Of a DNA stretch of 64,000 nucleotides, positions 50,555 to 61,726 are shown in pieces. The notes beneath the pieces were generated by a model that saw only the letters and a program-made list of their open reading frames with translations, did no database searches and was not told the DNA's origin. The stretch is taken from contig MPMI01000033.1 of the NCBI GenBank assembly GCA_002238415.1, forward strand, positions 1 to 64,000, read 5' to 3'. Made by a program: the position numbers and the translations under genes. How positions within the stretch are numbered: position 1 is the first letter of the stretch; every line of letters starts with the position of its first letter. Origin of the DNA: Desulfurellaceae bacterium bin18 (lineage in GTDB: Bacteria > Desulfobacterota > Binatia > Bin18).

Positions 50555-52183
50555 TTACTGCAGCACAAAGCCCTCATAGCCATTGGCCGCTGCCTCGGCA
50601 CACTTGGCCCGATAGGCCGGGGCTGGAAGGGGGTTAAGGAGGACCGAACGGGGCTTCCCGGGAATATTCGTTCCCATAAACCACGCCGACTTGGCTTGTG
50701 TCATAATCGACCCTTCGGCCACTTTATTGATATACGCTATCCACTCGTCTTCTACCTGCGGCTTAGGAGCAATGCGCTGCAAACCCTTCTCGCGCATATA
50801 GCGGATGCAATCGGTAATCCATTCGACGATTGACTCGGCACAGACCGTGTAGTTGCAAAAAGCTGAGTTGATGGCAATGAAGAAGTTCGGAAAGCCCGCG
50901 GTTTGCATCCCCAGGTAGTTGCGCGGTCCATTGGCCCACTTGTCCTTGATCGTTTGTCCGCCTTCGCCGCGAATATCGATCCGCGTTAACGACCCAGTCA
51001 CGGCATCAAAGCCCGTGGCATAGATAATGACATCGAATTCATACTCCCTCTCAGTGGTCTTGATCCCTTTGGGGGTGATGCCCTCGATTGGAGCCTCGCG
51101 TACGTCAACCAGCAGGACGTTGTCTCGGTTGTACGCCTCGTAATAGTTGGTTTCCAAAGGAATGCGTTTGGAACCGAAGGGATGGTCCTTGGGCACGAGC
51201 TTTTCCGCGACTACGGGATCCTTGACTCGTGCACGGATCTTATTGCGTACGAACTCGGAGAAGTCCTCATTGGCTTTCGCGTCAGTCATGATGTCGTGAA
51301 AATTACTCAGCCACTTGGTGAAGCCGGGCTTTGCCCATAACTCTTCATAGAACGCGAGCCGCTCGTCCTCCGGGACTTCGAGAGCCTTGCGCCGGTCAAA
51401 CTCGTGCCTCATGCCGACTGTCGTTTCACGACACCTTTTGTGAATCTCTGGGTAGGTCGCCTTCCACTGGCGCTGGGTCTCTGGCCTCACCTCCGAGTTT
51501 CGACACGGCGCACAGTAGTTGGGAGTGCGCTGGAAGACTGTGAGATGGCCAACTTCTGGGGCGATTTCGGGGATGAGCTGCACTGCGGTAGCACCTGTTC
51601 CAATCACCGCGACGCGCTTACCCGCAAAGTCGACTTTTGCCTTTGGCCAGCGGGAGGTATGAAACGATTCCCCCGTAAAGCTCTCTACTCCCTCAAACGG
51701 TGGAGTATATCGAGCCGATAAGAGCCCGACGGCAGCGATGAGAAACTGCGCTTGGGCGCGCCGGCCGCTTTCCAACTTGATCTCCCAGCGATTTGTTTTC
51801 TCGTTGTAGACCGCAGACTCGACCCGCGCATTGAATTGGATGTCTTTGCGCAGGTCGAACTTGTCCGCCACATAGTTGAGATATTTTTCGTTCTCCGGCT
51901 GGCCGGAATAATGCTCCTTCCAATCCCACTCTTGCAGCAATTCATCCGACCACGAATAGCCGTAGGTCTCGCTCTCGGAATCGAAGCGGCAGCCAGGGTA
52001 GCGATTCCAATACCACGTGCCACCCACGTCGCCGCCATCCTCGTAGCAGCGTACCGAGAGCCCAAGCTCCCGCAAGCGGTACAGCTGATATAGGCCGGAC
52101 ACCCCGGCGCCAATGACAACCGCGTCATAGCGCTCAACCAACTCGGTCCCGTTTGCTGGCGTTGACTGTCGAGAACTTGTCAT
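50555..52183 (-). CDS. Baeyer-Villiger monooxygenase, cyclohexanone/phenylacetone-monooxygenase-like
   Basis: A 542-residue type I BVMO. VVIGAGVSGLYQLYRLRELG binds [18 protein letters not shown] follows, FTGESFHTSRWP (about residues 167-178) is the fingerprint and IGTGATAVQLIPEIA binds NADPH. Of the five BVMOs here it is the one most like cyclic-ketone monooxygenases by length and the early Rossmann motif. AAGGAGGGACGGA precedes the ATG. A serine esterase follows directly. Upstream stands a fragment of the small operon-leader gene (52214-52330). Confidence 0.94.
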   Translation of the reverse strand: MTSSRQSTPANGTELVERYDAVVIGAGVSGLYQLYRLRELGLSVRCYEDGGDVGGTWYWNRYPGCRFDSESETYGYSWSDELLQEWDWKEHYSGQPENEKYLNYVADKFDLRKDIQFNARVESAVYNEKTNRWEIKLESGRRAQAQFLIAAVGLLSARYTPPFEGVESFTGESFHTSRWPKAKVDFAGKRVAVIGTGATAVQLIPEIAPEVGHLTVFQRTPNYCAPCRNSEVRPETQRQWKATYPEIHKRCRETTVGMRHEFDRRKALEVPEDERLAFYEELWAKPGFTKWLSNFHDIMTDAKANEDFSEFVRNKIRARVKDPVVAEKLVPKDHPFGSKRIPLETNYYEAYNRDNVLLVDVREAPIEGITPKGIKTTEREYEFDVIIYATGFDAVTGSLTRIDIRGEGGQTIKDKWANGPRNYLGMQTAGFPNFFIAINSAFCNYTVCAESIVEWITDCIRYMREKGLQRIAPKPQVEDEWIAYINKVAEGSIMTQAKSAWFMGTNIPGKPRSVLLNPLPAPAYRAKCAEAAANGYEGFVLQ

Positions 52184-52213
52184 TCCGTCCCTCCTTGTCG
52201 GCTTTTTTGTAGC

Positions 52214-52330
52214 TTATGGGTGCAGCTCCTTCTTAAAACGATGGAAGGCAGCAGTGTCGCGAGACACAAACCGCCTCCCCCCGATGCTCAGTCCATAACG
52301 TTCGTCCACGCGCAAGGGCTCATCCGCACT
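52214..52330 (-). pseudogene. Truncated copy of the small gene at 42085-42300
   Basis: The minus strand reads ADEPLRVDERYGLSIGGRRF and then VSRDTAAFHRFKKELHP before a stop at 52214. It matches the C-terminal half of the 42085-42300 protein closely. There is no start: the frame runs back into the stop of the glutathione S-transferase gene. It lies directly upstream of the BVMO at 50555-52183. Confidence 0.8.
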
Positions 52331-52363
52331 AGTCCGTGGAGACCGCCTTTCTTGGAATGTCAG

Positions 52364-53116
52364 TCACTGCGTCAACTCCCTGAGTTTTTCCTTCAAGACC
52401 CGGAGCGCTTTTTTGTTGGCGCTTCTGATCGCTTCCATACTGGGTGGCTCAACACTGATGTCGCCGAGCTCGGCCAGAACGACGTGCACGTCGTCGTGTC
52501 CGTCCACTTGTTTCATCTCGCCTAACCAGCGTTGCACGTTGGGGAAGGGCGCGAAATCGAAGACGTTGGTAAAACCCGGTTGCAACTGCCCGATCTCCAC
52601 ATAGGCGGCAAAGTCGGCCAGGGTGAGTTGTTCGCCCGTCACATAGCGGGATTCCGCCAGCCAACCCGACTCCAATGCGTTGAGTGCATGCGTCAGGGTC
52701 GCGCGTGCGGACTGTTGAATGACGTCTGGAATATTCAGATCCTTGCGGATCTTCGGTGCGACCAGTCCGACGGAGGCGTCGCGCACATTGCGATGGTGGT
52801 AGTGCAAATACCAGTCCACCCTGGCGCGCAGCCGATAATCCGTCGGGTAGACGTCTTCCCAGCCGTGCGTATTGCTCAAATAACACATGATGGCGTGCGC
52901 CTCGCTGAGCACAAAGCCGGTGTCCGGTTCTTCGATTGTCGGAATCGTCCCGCCGGGATTTTTGGCCAGATAGGCCGGATTGCGGCTGCCGGTTTCCCCT
53001 TTTGAGCCAGGGTTGATCAGGACCATTTCAAACGGCGTCCGCTTATACAGCATCAGCCACATGACCGCACGCACCGGTTGTGAAAACGGCACGCCATACA
53101 AGAGGATAGGTTGCAT
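52364..53116 (-). CDS. Glutathione S-transferase family protein
   Basis: A 250-residue GST. The N-domain shows YGVPFSQPVRAVMWLMLYKR and then NPGGTIPTIEEPDTGFVLSE, the glutathione-binding cis-Pro and Glu/Ser positions. The C-domain shows GEQLTLADFAAYVEIGQLQP. The pattern suits the theta-like GSTs. The ATG at 53116 follows GGGGAATACG; one at 53128 immediately follows the BVMO stop. It is tightly coupled to the BVMO at 53129-54958, which supports a shared task such as removing a reactive product. Confidence 0.9.
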   Translation of the reverse strand: MQPILLYGVPFSQPVRAVMWLMLYKRTPFEMVLINPGSKGETGSRNPAYLAKNPGGTIPTIEEPDTGFVLSEAHAIMCYLSNTHGWEDVYPTDYRLRARVDWYLHYHHRNVRDASVGLVAPKIRKDLNIPDVIQQSARATLTHALNALESGWLAESRYVTGEQLTLADFAAYVEIGQLQPGFTNVFDFAPFPNVQRWLGEMKQVDGHDDVHVVLAELGDISVEPPSMEAIRSANKKALRVLKEKLRELTQ

Positions 53117-53128
53117 CGTATTCCCCAT

Positions 53129-54958
<1,830 letters not shown>

Positions 54959-54994
54959 TCTGTCAGTCCTCCTTTTGAAAACTCAGCCCTTCGT

Positions 54995-55071
54995 TCAAGC
55001 GTTATGAGGTAACATATTCTGTGGAAACAAAGAAGTCTTGATGGTATCGAGATTCATCAGTCCGACCTCAT
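54995..55071 (-). pseudogene. Remnant: 3' end of a PF10118-type gene
   Basis: The minus strand reads EVGLMNLDTIKTSLFPQNML before a nearby stop, matching the C-terminus EVGLTKLDTTKMSLSPKEML of the intact gene at 41207-42088. Nothing upstream of it survives; the homology ends at the stop of the TolC-type gene. It lies just before the BVMO at 53129-54958. Confidence 0.7.
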
Positions 55072-56375
55072 TCGTGGTTCATATCGAGGCAGCGGAAGGC
55101 GAGCCGGGCCGCTAATGTTGCCCGCGCCTGGAGTACGGTGAGCGCCGTGTAAACCGCCCGAGAACGAGACTGCGTGAGCCGTTCCAGCGCCACACTCAAC
55201 TCAAAAATACTCACCTCATCTGCCTCATAAGCCCGGCGGGTAAAATCTCCTGTCTGCGTAAGAGCATCGAAGTAGTCCGTTCCATAGGCGGCACGATGCT
55301 GCCGGGCCAACTCCAGGTGAGCATACGCAGCAGCGACCTCGTGACGCACGGTAAGCGTTCGGGATTCAAGCTCCTGCCGCGCCATCTCGACCTCCGCCAC
55401 CGCCGCCGTTATCGCGTGCATATTGCGATTAAAGAGGGGCAGCGGAATGGTCAGCGCTCCTCCCACCACCTGATCCTCATTATCGAGCTTATACATTGGG
55501 CCAAGAGAGACATTCGGCATCCGGTTCGCCTGGGCGAGGCGCAGTTCGGCTTCTCGGGTTTCTACTTTAAGGCGCGCGGCATGATAGTCAGGCCGATGCT
55601 CCAGGGCACATGCGATGAGTTCCGCTTGCGATGGCAGTGGGTCCGGGAGCGCCTCCAGCCGAGAGACCTTCATGAGGTCTCCGGCCGCAACGAGCGGCTT
55701 TCCGCCCTCAAGGCCGAGGAGCAAGCGGAGCCGTTTTTCTGCGTGCACGCGCTCCTGTTCGCTGGCGAGCAGACGTGTGCGCGCCTCGTCGGTATCGAGG
55801 CGCAGCGTGTCGAGTTCGAGCACCGAGATATCTTCCTGCGCATACCGCTCACGGCCGACTTGAAACAGTGCTCGACGGGTCTCCAGAATATCCTGGTGCG
55901 CTTGGATTCTTTCCTGTACCGCCATCAACTCATAAAAGACGTGCATGACTTCCAGCCGGAGGAGCCGTTCCGCATCGGCAATACGCCACTCCGTATGGCT
56001 GAGGTGAGAGGCGGCTGCCTGGCGGCGATGTCCGGGTTGTCCCGCAATTTCGACTTCCTGAAGGAGCGAGACTGCGGCATCGGCGGTTGACCTCCCGGTC
56101 GGTGCACGAAACCGCCGGTTGCGGTAATCCGCCTCGATACTGACTCGGGGATTTTCTTGAAACACCAGCTCAGACTGCTGGACGCGTCCCTCGGCCAGCC
56201 CGAGGGCGTGTCGTTTTGCCTGCATGTCGGGGTTTCCCTGCAAGGCCAATCCAAGCGCGGTTGGCAAATCCACCCGTAAGGGAGCGTCTGTCTCCTCCGC
56301 CGCTCCCTGTGTGATCTGGCCGACCAGCAGTACCATCCACACCAACGCAAACAGCACCCATCGTGTATGTATCAT
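55068..56375 (-). CDS. TolC-family outer-membrane efflux protein (CzcC/CusC-like)
   Basis: A 435-residue outer-membrane channel protein with a signal peptide (WVLFALVWMVLLVGQITQGAA). It is rich in helical heptads with AEVEMARQELESRTLTVRHE-type coiled coil, as in metal-efflux CzcC. The ATG at 56375 overlaps the RND stop (ATGA), with AAGGAGAAGGACG before it. It is the last gene of the efflux operon. It forms the exit duct for the RND pump. Confidence 0.9.
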   Translation of the reverse strand: MIHTRWVLFALVWMVLLVGQITQGAAEETDAPLRVDLPTALGLALQGNPDMQAKRHALGLAEGRVQQSELVFQENPRVSIEADYRNRRFRAPTGRSTADAAVSLLQEVEIAGQPGHRRQAAASHLSHTEWRIADAERLLRLEVMHVFYELMAVQERIQAHQDILETRRALFQVGRERYAQEDISVLELDTLRLDTDEARTRLLASEQERVHAEKRLRLLLGLEGGKPLVAAGDLMKVSRLEALPDPLPSQAELIACALEHRPDYHAARLKVETREAELRLAQANRMPNVSLGPMYKLDNEDQVVGGALTIPLPLFNRNMHAITAAVAEVEMARQELESRTLTVRHEVAAAYAHLELARQHRAAYGTDYFDALTQTGDFTRRAYEADEVSIFELSVALERLTQSRSRAVYTALTVLQARATLAARLAFRCLDMNHE

Positions 56376-59300
56376 CGTCCTTCTCCTTGCGTGGTGAGTG
56401 GTCGGCCAAACTTGAGGTATAAGGCCGGAACAACAACGAGGTTGAGCGCGGTCGAGGTAATGAGACCGCATAAAATGACAATCGCCATTGGCGTGAGTAT
56501 TTCGCTGCCTGGGTCGCCAGCCCGCACGACCAGCGGCAGGAGGGCCAGCCCGGATGAAAGGGCGGTCATCAGAATGGGCGAGAGTCTTTCCAGCGCGCCG
56601 CGCTCCACCGCCGCTCGGAATCGCTCGCCTTCCTCTTCCATCAGGTGACGAATATGGGTGACCAGCATAATGCCGTTTCGGGTGGCGATGCCAAAGAGCG
56701 TAATCAGTCCCACCAGCGAGGCCACGCTCAGTATCCCGCCAGACAGAAACACACCCATGACGCCGCCAATGAACGCCAAGGGCAGATTGACCAGGATAAT
56801 GAGGGCATCGCGGCCAGACCGCAGCGCCGTAGTGAGCAAGAACAGAATGCCACCCAACACCAGCAGGCTTAACAGGCCGATCGTGCGCGATGCTTCCTGG
56901 GCACTTTCAAACTGGCCACCATAGACAAGGTGATAGCCCTGGGGCAGCGCGACCTGTGCTTCGACCTGTTGCTGTATCTCCTGCACGACCTCCTGCAGAG
57001 CCCGTCCCGCCACATTGCAACTCACCACTATGCGGCGCTGCACATTCTCGCGCCCGATCGTATTTGGCCCGAGTGCCCGGCTGACGTCTGCCAACAGCCG
57101 CAGCCGGACTTTTCCCCCGTGTGGCGTGTCAATCAGCGTGGAGAGAATCGTGTTGAGGTCCTTCCGGGTCGCGGCCTCGTAGCGAACGACCAGGTCAAAG
57201 CTTCGCTGGCCTTCCAAAACGCGGGAAACGGTCTTCCCGAGAAAAGCCGTTTCTAAGGCCTCAGCCACCTCTCCAACGGTGAGCCCGATCCGGGCAATCC
57301 GTTCCCGCCTGAGTTGCACGTGAAGAACCGGCAGGTCGGTCTGTTGCTCAATAGCCAAGTCCACAACACCACGAACCTGGGCCATGGTATCCCGGACCAC
57401 TTGGGCCAGACGGCGCAGGCGCTGTAAATCATCGCCAAAGACTTTCACCGCGATATTCGCCCGCGTGCCGGACAGCATGTGGTCAATCCGGTGAGATATC
57501 GGCTGACCGATGGTCATGCTCATACCCGGCACAACCAGCGCGCGGCGTAGCGCGGCGAGGAACTCCGCTTTCGAGCGCGCTTGCATCTGGAGTCCTACAT
57601 CGATTTCGGAGGCTTCGACCCCTTGGGCATGTTCGTCGAGCTCGGCCCGCCCGGTTCGTCGCGCCGTGGTTTTTACCTCCGGAAACGACAAGAGAATCTC
57701 TTCGATCATCTGCCCCAGTCGATCAGACTCGGCCAGGGAGGTGCCTGGGAGCGTAACCGTATTAATCGTGAGCGTGCCTTCATTAAACTCCGGCAGAAAC
57801 GTCCGCCCTAAGAACGGGGTGAGGGAAAGCGTTGCGACAAACAGCATGACAGACGTAAGGATAACCAGACCGGGACGCGGCAACACGCGGGTGAGCAGTT
57901 TTTGATAGACGTGCTGGAGGTGACGCACCAAGGGATTCTCCTTGCGCGTGATGACTCCCTTTGAATGAGGCAGGAGCAGCGAGCAGAGCACGGGCGTGAC
58001 GGTCAGAGCAACCAGGAGCGAGGCGAACAGCGCGATCAGATAGGCTACGCCCAACGGAGCGAGCAAGCGTCCTTCAACGCCGCTGAGGAAGAAGAGCGGG
58101 ACAAAGACCAGCGCAATGATGGCCGTGGCAAAGGTAATAGACGGACGAATCTCCAGGGATGCCTTCAGCGTGACGGTCAGCGGGTTCGCCCGTGCCGACT
58201 GCGGCAACGCCGCGTTCTCTCTCAGTCGGCGAAAGACGTTCTCGACATCGATAATGGCATCATCGACCAGTGCCCCAATGGCAATGGCCATACCGCCCAG
58301 GGTCATCGTGTTCATCGTGCCGCCGAAGAGATACAGCGAAAGGACGGCGACGAGCAAGGAGAGCGGAATGGCGACCAGTGTGATGAGCGTGGCACGGATA
58401 TTCAGGAGAAAGAGGAGGAGAATACCGACCACCACCAGCACGCCGTCTCGCAGGGCATCAACGACGTTTTCAATCGCTACCGCAATAAAGTCAGCCTGGC
58501 GGAAGATATGAGCATTAATGCGCATTCCGTCCGGAAGGGTGCGTTGTATGGCGCTCAGGGTCGTGTCCAAGGCCTGGGTTAAGGTCAGGGTATTTGCCCC
58601 GGGCTGTTTCTGTAGACTGAGAATCACGGCTGGCTTGCCTTGGGCGGCCCCCTCGCCGCGTTTCAGCGCTGGCCCGATCCGCACGTCAGCGACTTGAGAG
58701 AGAAACACGGGCTGCTCAGTGTGCGTGGCCACAACAGTCTGCGCGATGTCTGCTAACTGCCGCACCCGCCCTACGCCATGAATGAGATACTCTTGACCAC
58801 CGTCCACGTAGAACCCCGCCGAGGTGTTCTGGTTGGTCAGGCGCACGGCTTCCGTCACTGCGGTCAGACTCACCCCATACGCCGCCATTCGCTCCGGGGA
58901 CAGCAACACCTGATACTGTTTGACCCCACCGCCAATGGGGATGACTTGCGACACCCCAGGGACAGAAAGCAGCCGTCGGCGTATCACCCAGTCGGCGGCC
59001 GAACGGAGGTCAAGCGGCGAATGCTGCGCACTCGTGAGGCTCACCAGCATGATTTCGCCCATAATGGAGGAGATCGGAGCAAGAATGGGCGACGCGACTT
59101 CTGGCGGGAGAGCGGCCCGGGCCAGTTGGAGTTTTTCACTCACCACCTGCCGGGCCTGATACAGATCCGTGCCCCAGACAAATTCGACCCACACCACGGA
59201 AATGCCGGTCGCGGACGACGAGCGGACACGCCGCACACCTGCCGCCCCATTCACCGCCGTTTCGAGGGGAAGCGTGACGAGCATCTCCACTTCTTCCGCC

Positions 59301-59467
59301 GCCATTCCATGCGCCTCGGCCAGGACGGTGACCGTTGGCGCGGTCAGGTCCGGGAAGACATCGACTGGCATGCGGACGGCGACCAGTGTGCCGCCGAGTA
59401 ACACCGCCAGGGCGAGCGTCAGGACAATATTGCGATTGGCCAACGACCAGCGAATAAGACGATTCAT
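56372..59467 (-). CDS. Heavy-metal efflux RND transporter (CzcA/CusA type)
   Basis: A 1031-residue inner-membrane RND proton-driven pump with the usual 12-helix plan and two large periplasmic loops. Around residue 400 IGALVDDAIIDVENVFRRLR matches the acid-rich helix signature of the heavy-metal RND branch. Partners are the adaptor encoded upstream and the TolC-type protein downstream. Because a His-rich exported protein heads the locus, Cu, Zn, Co or Ni is a likely substrate, but the metal cannot be decided from the sequence. CCAGGACACAGTC precedes the start. Confidence 0.94.
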   Translation of the reverse strand: MNRLIRWSLANRNIVLTLALAVLLGGTLVAVRMPVDVFPDLTAPTVTVLAEAHGMAAEEVEMLVTLPLETAVNGAAGVRRVRSSSATGISVVWVEFVWGTDLYQARQVVSEKLQLARAALPPEVASPILAPISSIMGEIMLVSLTSAQHSPLDLRSAADWVIRRRLLSVPGVSQVIPIGGGVKQYQVLLSPERMAAYGVSLTAVTEAVRLTNQNTSAGFYVDGGQEYLIHGVGRVRQLADIAQTVVATHTEQPVFLSQVADVRIGPALKRGEGAAQGKPAVILSLQKQPGANTLTLTQALDTTLSAIQRTLPDGMRINAHIFRQADFIAVAIENVVDALRDGVLVVVGILLLFLLNIRATLITLVAIPLSLLVAVLSLYLFGGTMNTMTLGGMAIAIGALVDDAIIDVENVFRRLRENAALPQSARANPLTVTLKASLEIRPSITFATAIIALVFVPLFFLSGVEGRLLAPLGVAYLIALFASLLVALTVTPVLCSLLLPHSKGVITRKENPLVRHLQHVYQKLLTRVLPRPGLVILTSVMLFVATLSLTPFLGRTFLPEFNEGTLTINTVTLPGTSLAESDRLGQMIEEILLSFPEVKTTARRTGRAELDEHAQGVEASEIDVGLQMQARSKAEFLAALRRALVVPGMSMTIGQPISHRIDHMLSGTRANIAVKVFGDDLQRLRRLAQVVRDTMAQVRGVVDLAIEQQTDLPVLHVQLRRERIARIGLTVGEVAEALETAFLGKTVSRVLEGQRSFDLVVRYEAATRKDLNTILSTLIDTPHGGKVRLRLLADVSRALGPNTIGRENVQRRIVVSCNVAGRALQEVVQEIQQQVEAQVALPQGYHLVYGGQFESAQEASRTIGLLSLLVLGGILFLLTTALRSGRDALIILVNLPLAFIGGVMGVFLSGGILSVASLVGLITLFGIATRNGIMLVTHIRHLMEEEGERFRAAVERGALERLSPILMTALSSGLALLPLVVRAGDPGSEILTPMAIVILCGLITSTALNLVVVPALYLKFGRPLTTQGEGR

Positions 59468-59482
59468 GACTGTGTCCTGGGG

Positions 59483-61039
59483 CTAGTGCGCATGGTCGTG
59501 TTCGGGAAGCGTGGTGGAGAGGGACGCGAGATGCACCCGATACGTCCCCCGAGTCACGACTCGCTCACCAGCGCTGAGCCCCGCCCGCACTTCTACAAAG
59601 TCGTCCTGCCGGACGCCAAGCGCCAGTTCTCGCCGCGCAAACGTCTCTCCCCCTACCTGGACAAAGGCAAGCGGGATGCCTCTGTCATACACGACGGCAC
59701 TGACCGGGACGGCAAGGGCCTGGACGACTTCTCCGGTTGGCACGCCAAGCTCGCCATGCATGCCAATTTTTAAGTGGCCCTGAGCATTATTGACCGCCAG
59801 GATAAGCGGGACGGAGCGGTTCTCGGGGTGCAGCACGCTGCCCAGGGTCACCAACCGCACATCTGGCGGAGAGAGGAGTAGGGGCGAGCTGAGGGCCGGA
59901 GCGGTAAAGCGGACCCGCTCCACATGGCGGACTTTGGCGATGTCCGCCTCAAAGACGTACCCGTTAATCCAGACGTGCTCCAGATTCATAATGGTAAACA
60001 GGCGATGACCCGCTTCAATCAGTGCCCCAGGAGTAAAGTTGACCGTGACCACTGTCCCGGCCATCGGTGCACGCAGGAGAAAGCGTTTAGCCCGAGAGGT
60101 TTGGAGGGCCGCAGCGCTGGTCGGATTCACGTCGAGCAGAGAGAGTTCCGCGCGGGAGGCCGACAGTCGGGCTATGAGGACGGCCACGTCTTTTTGGGCT
60201 TGCTCCAGTCGTCGCTTGGGAACAATGCGGTCTGCATACAGGTTCTGCACGCGTGCCAACTCGTGTCGGGCGGCCTCAAGCTCAGACTGGCTCGCCTGCA
60301 CGGCATAGACGAGTTCGGCGCGGCTCTTGGTGGGTAAGGGGAGCAGCAGTGCGAGTGGCTCGCCCGGTTCAACGCGCTGTCCTGGTGTGGGAACACCTTT
60401 ATCCACGGCCACCGCCCGCCCAATGATTGGTGCCGTGATATGGACCTCTCCCCCGGCTGCGGGTTTGACTTCCGCGTGGAGTTGGAGCGTGGGGTGCAGT
60501 TCCCGAGTGGCGACTGCCTGGGTCGCTAATCCTATCTGCCACTGCTGCTCTTTCAGAAAGGCAATGCCGTCGCCCGTCGGCTCTTCTACTGGGTTGACGC
60601 GGTCTTTCTCGGTTGCCACCACGACCACTTCGCCCGCGTCAATCGTATCGAGCACGGTCTGGGTGTCGGGATGAGACCGGGTAAACCGCAAACGATACGT
60701 GCCGGGTTCGGTCGGTGTGAGCACGGGGCGGTAGATGCCCGGCGATGTCGGTGTTCCCGAGTGGACGGTAAGGTGCTGGCCGTCTCGGCCCTCCAGCGTC
60801 GTTACGACGACATCCCTGGAGACCGCCTGAGCTGTCTCCAGGGATGTCAGATGTACTGCAAAAGGCGTGGCTTTGCCCACGACTAGCGGCGCAAAGTCCA
60901 CAAAGAGTTCAGTCTTCGTCGTCCACTTCGTGATGCTGGTCGGTTCATGGGCTTGGTCTTCGGGTAGACGAGTGTTGCCCAACTGGCAGCTGGTCAGCAA
61001 CATCAGCACACCGAAGCCCATAGAGTAATTCCGCAACAT
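59483..61039 (-). CDS. Efflux RND periplasmic adaptor lipoprotein (CusB-like)
   Basis: A 518-residue membrane-fusion protein. The ATG at 61039 (after GGAGGACCGCGCCC) is followed by a lipoprotein signal with lipobox LLTSC. An extra N-terminal Ig-like/YtkA-type domain (FVDFAPLVVGKATPFAVHL, about residues 45-150) precedes the lipoyl, hairpin and beta-barrel domains. The C-terminus is His-rich (PEHDHAH), which could bind metal. It links the RND pump to the outer-membrane channel. Confidence 0.9.
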   Translation of the reverse strand: MLRNYSMGFGVLMLLTSCQLGNTRLPEDQAHEPTSITKWTTKTELFVDFAPLVVGKATPFAVHLTSLETAQAVSRDVVVTTLEGRDGQHLTVHSGTPTSPGIYRPVLTPTEPGTYRLRFTRSHPDTQTVLDTIDAGEVVVVATEKDRVNPVEEPTGDGIAFLKEQQWQIGLATQAVATRELHPTLQLHAEVKPAAGGEVHITAPIIGRAVAVDKGVPTPGQRVEPGEPLALLLPLPTKSRAELVYAVQASQSELEAARHELARVQNLYADRIVPKRRLEQAQKDVAVLIARLSASRAELSLLDVNPTSAAALQTSRAKRFLLRAPMAGTVVTVNFTPGALIEAGHRLFTIMNLEHVWINGYVFEADIAKVRHVERVRFTAPALSSPLLLSPPDVRLVTLGSVLHPENRSVPLILAVNNAQGHLKIGMHGELGVPTGEVVQALAVPVSAVVYDRGIPLAFVQVGGETFARRELALGVRQDDFVEVRAGLSAGERVVTRGTYRVHLASLSTTLPEHDHAH

Positions 61040-61148
61040 GGGCGCGGTCCTCCATAAGAGAGACACGACTTCCTGAGGGCATGGCGGGAGTTCGCCATGC
61101 CGAAGTCCGCTCATTCTTTAAGGGATAAACGACAGTCGGATACGAAAC

Positions 61149-61598
61149 CTATACGTGACCGGGGGGAGAGCGAGGAGAAATGGCCGGGAAACAGGCCGAT
61201 TCTCTGGCCGGTGGGTGGTCAGGTTGACACACCCACGACACGGTCGATGGTCGTCGAGTGTTGACCGGAAGTGCAGTGGGAGGAGCAAGCGGGAGGTGTT
61301 CGAGGGCAACGCCGAGTAGCACAAAGCTCCGTGGGAGCAGCGCGGAGAGGCTTATGTGAGAGTCGGACCTTGAGGAGTGTTCATCTGGAGCGTTATGCCC
61401 CGTGTCATACTCGTCGTGGTCATGGGAAGGCGAGGCGAGGAAATCCACGTGGACAATCGCCGAGTGGCTATGTGTGCTCTCGTGCCCATGCGCATGGTGC
61501 TGTTCAGGATGCGTGTGGAAAGTCGGCAACAGCAACGGGACTGGCAGCAGAAGGGCGAGGAGGCAAGTCCGCAAGAGAGGTGAAGATATTTTCAGCAT
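61149..61598 (-). CDS. Exported His-rich protein, probable metal binder
   Basis: A 149-residue protein with a signal peptide (LLRTCLLALLLPVPLLLPTF) followed by a dense His stretch (HTHPEQHHAHGHESTHSH and then SHDHDEYDTGH). The C-terminal half is Pro- and Ser-rich with no recognisable fold. It precedes the adaptor gene by 109 bp on the same strand, so it is probably the first gene of the efflux operon. Similar small His-rich proteins stand in front of heavy-metal RND operons elsewhere. It would bind metal in the periplasm. The start has a poor ribosome site. Confidence 0.72.
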   Translation of the reverse strand: MLKISSPLLRTCLLALLLPVPLLLPTFHTHPEQHHAHGHESTHSHSAIVHVDFLASPSHDHDEYDTGHNAPDEHSSRSDSHISLSALLPRSFVLLGVALEHLPLAPPTALPVNTRRPSTVSWVCQPDHPPARESACFPAISPRSPPGHV

Positions 61599-61726
61599 AC
61601 GTCAACGAAAGAAGTATCACAGATCGTCCATGAGAGAGAAGAGTCTTGACCTTCATTCTTGACCTTTTTGATTTCTGGAATTGCCAGGGGCGATGATGGC
61701 GGGCTACGACCGCCACCTCGCCTGCA

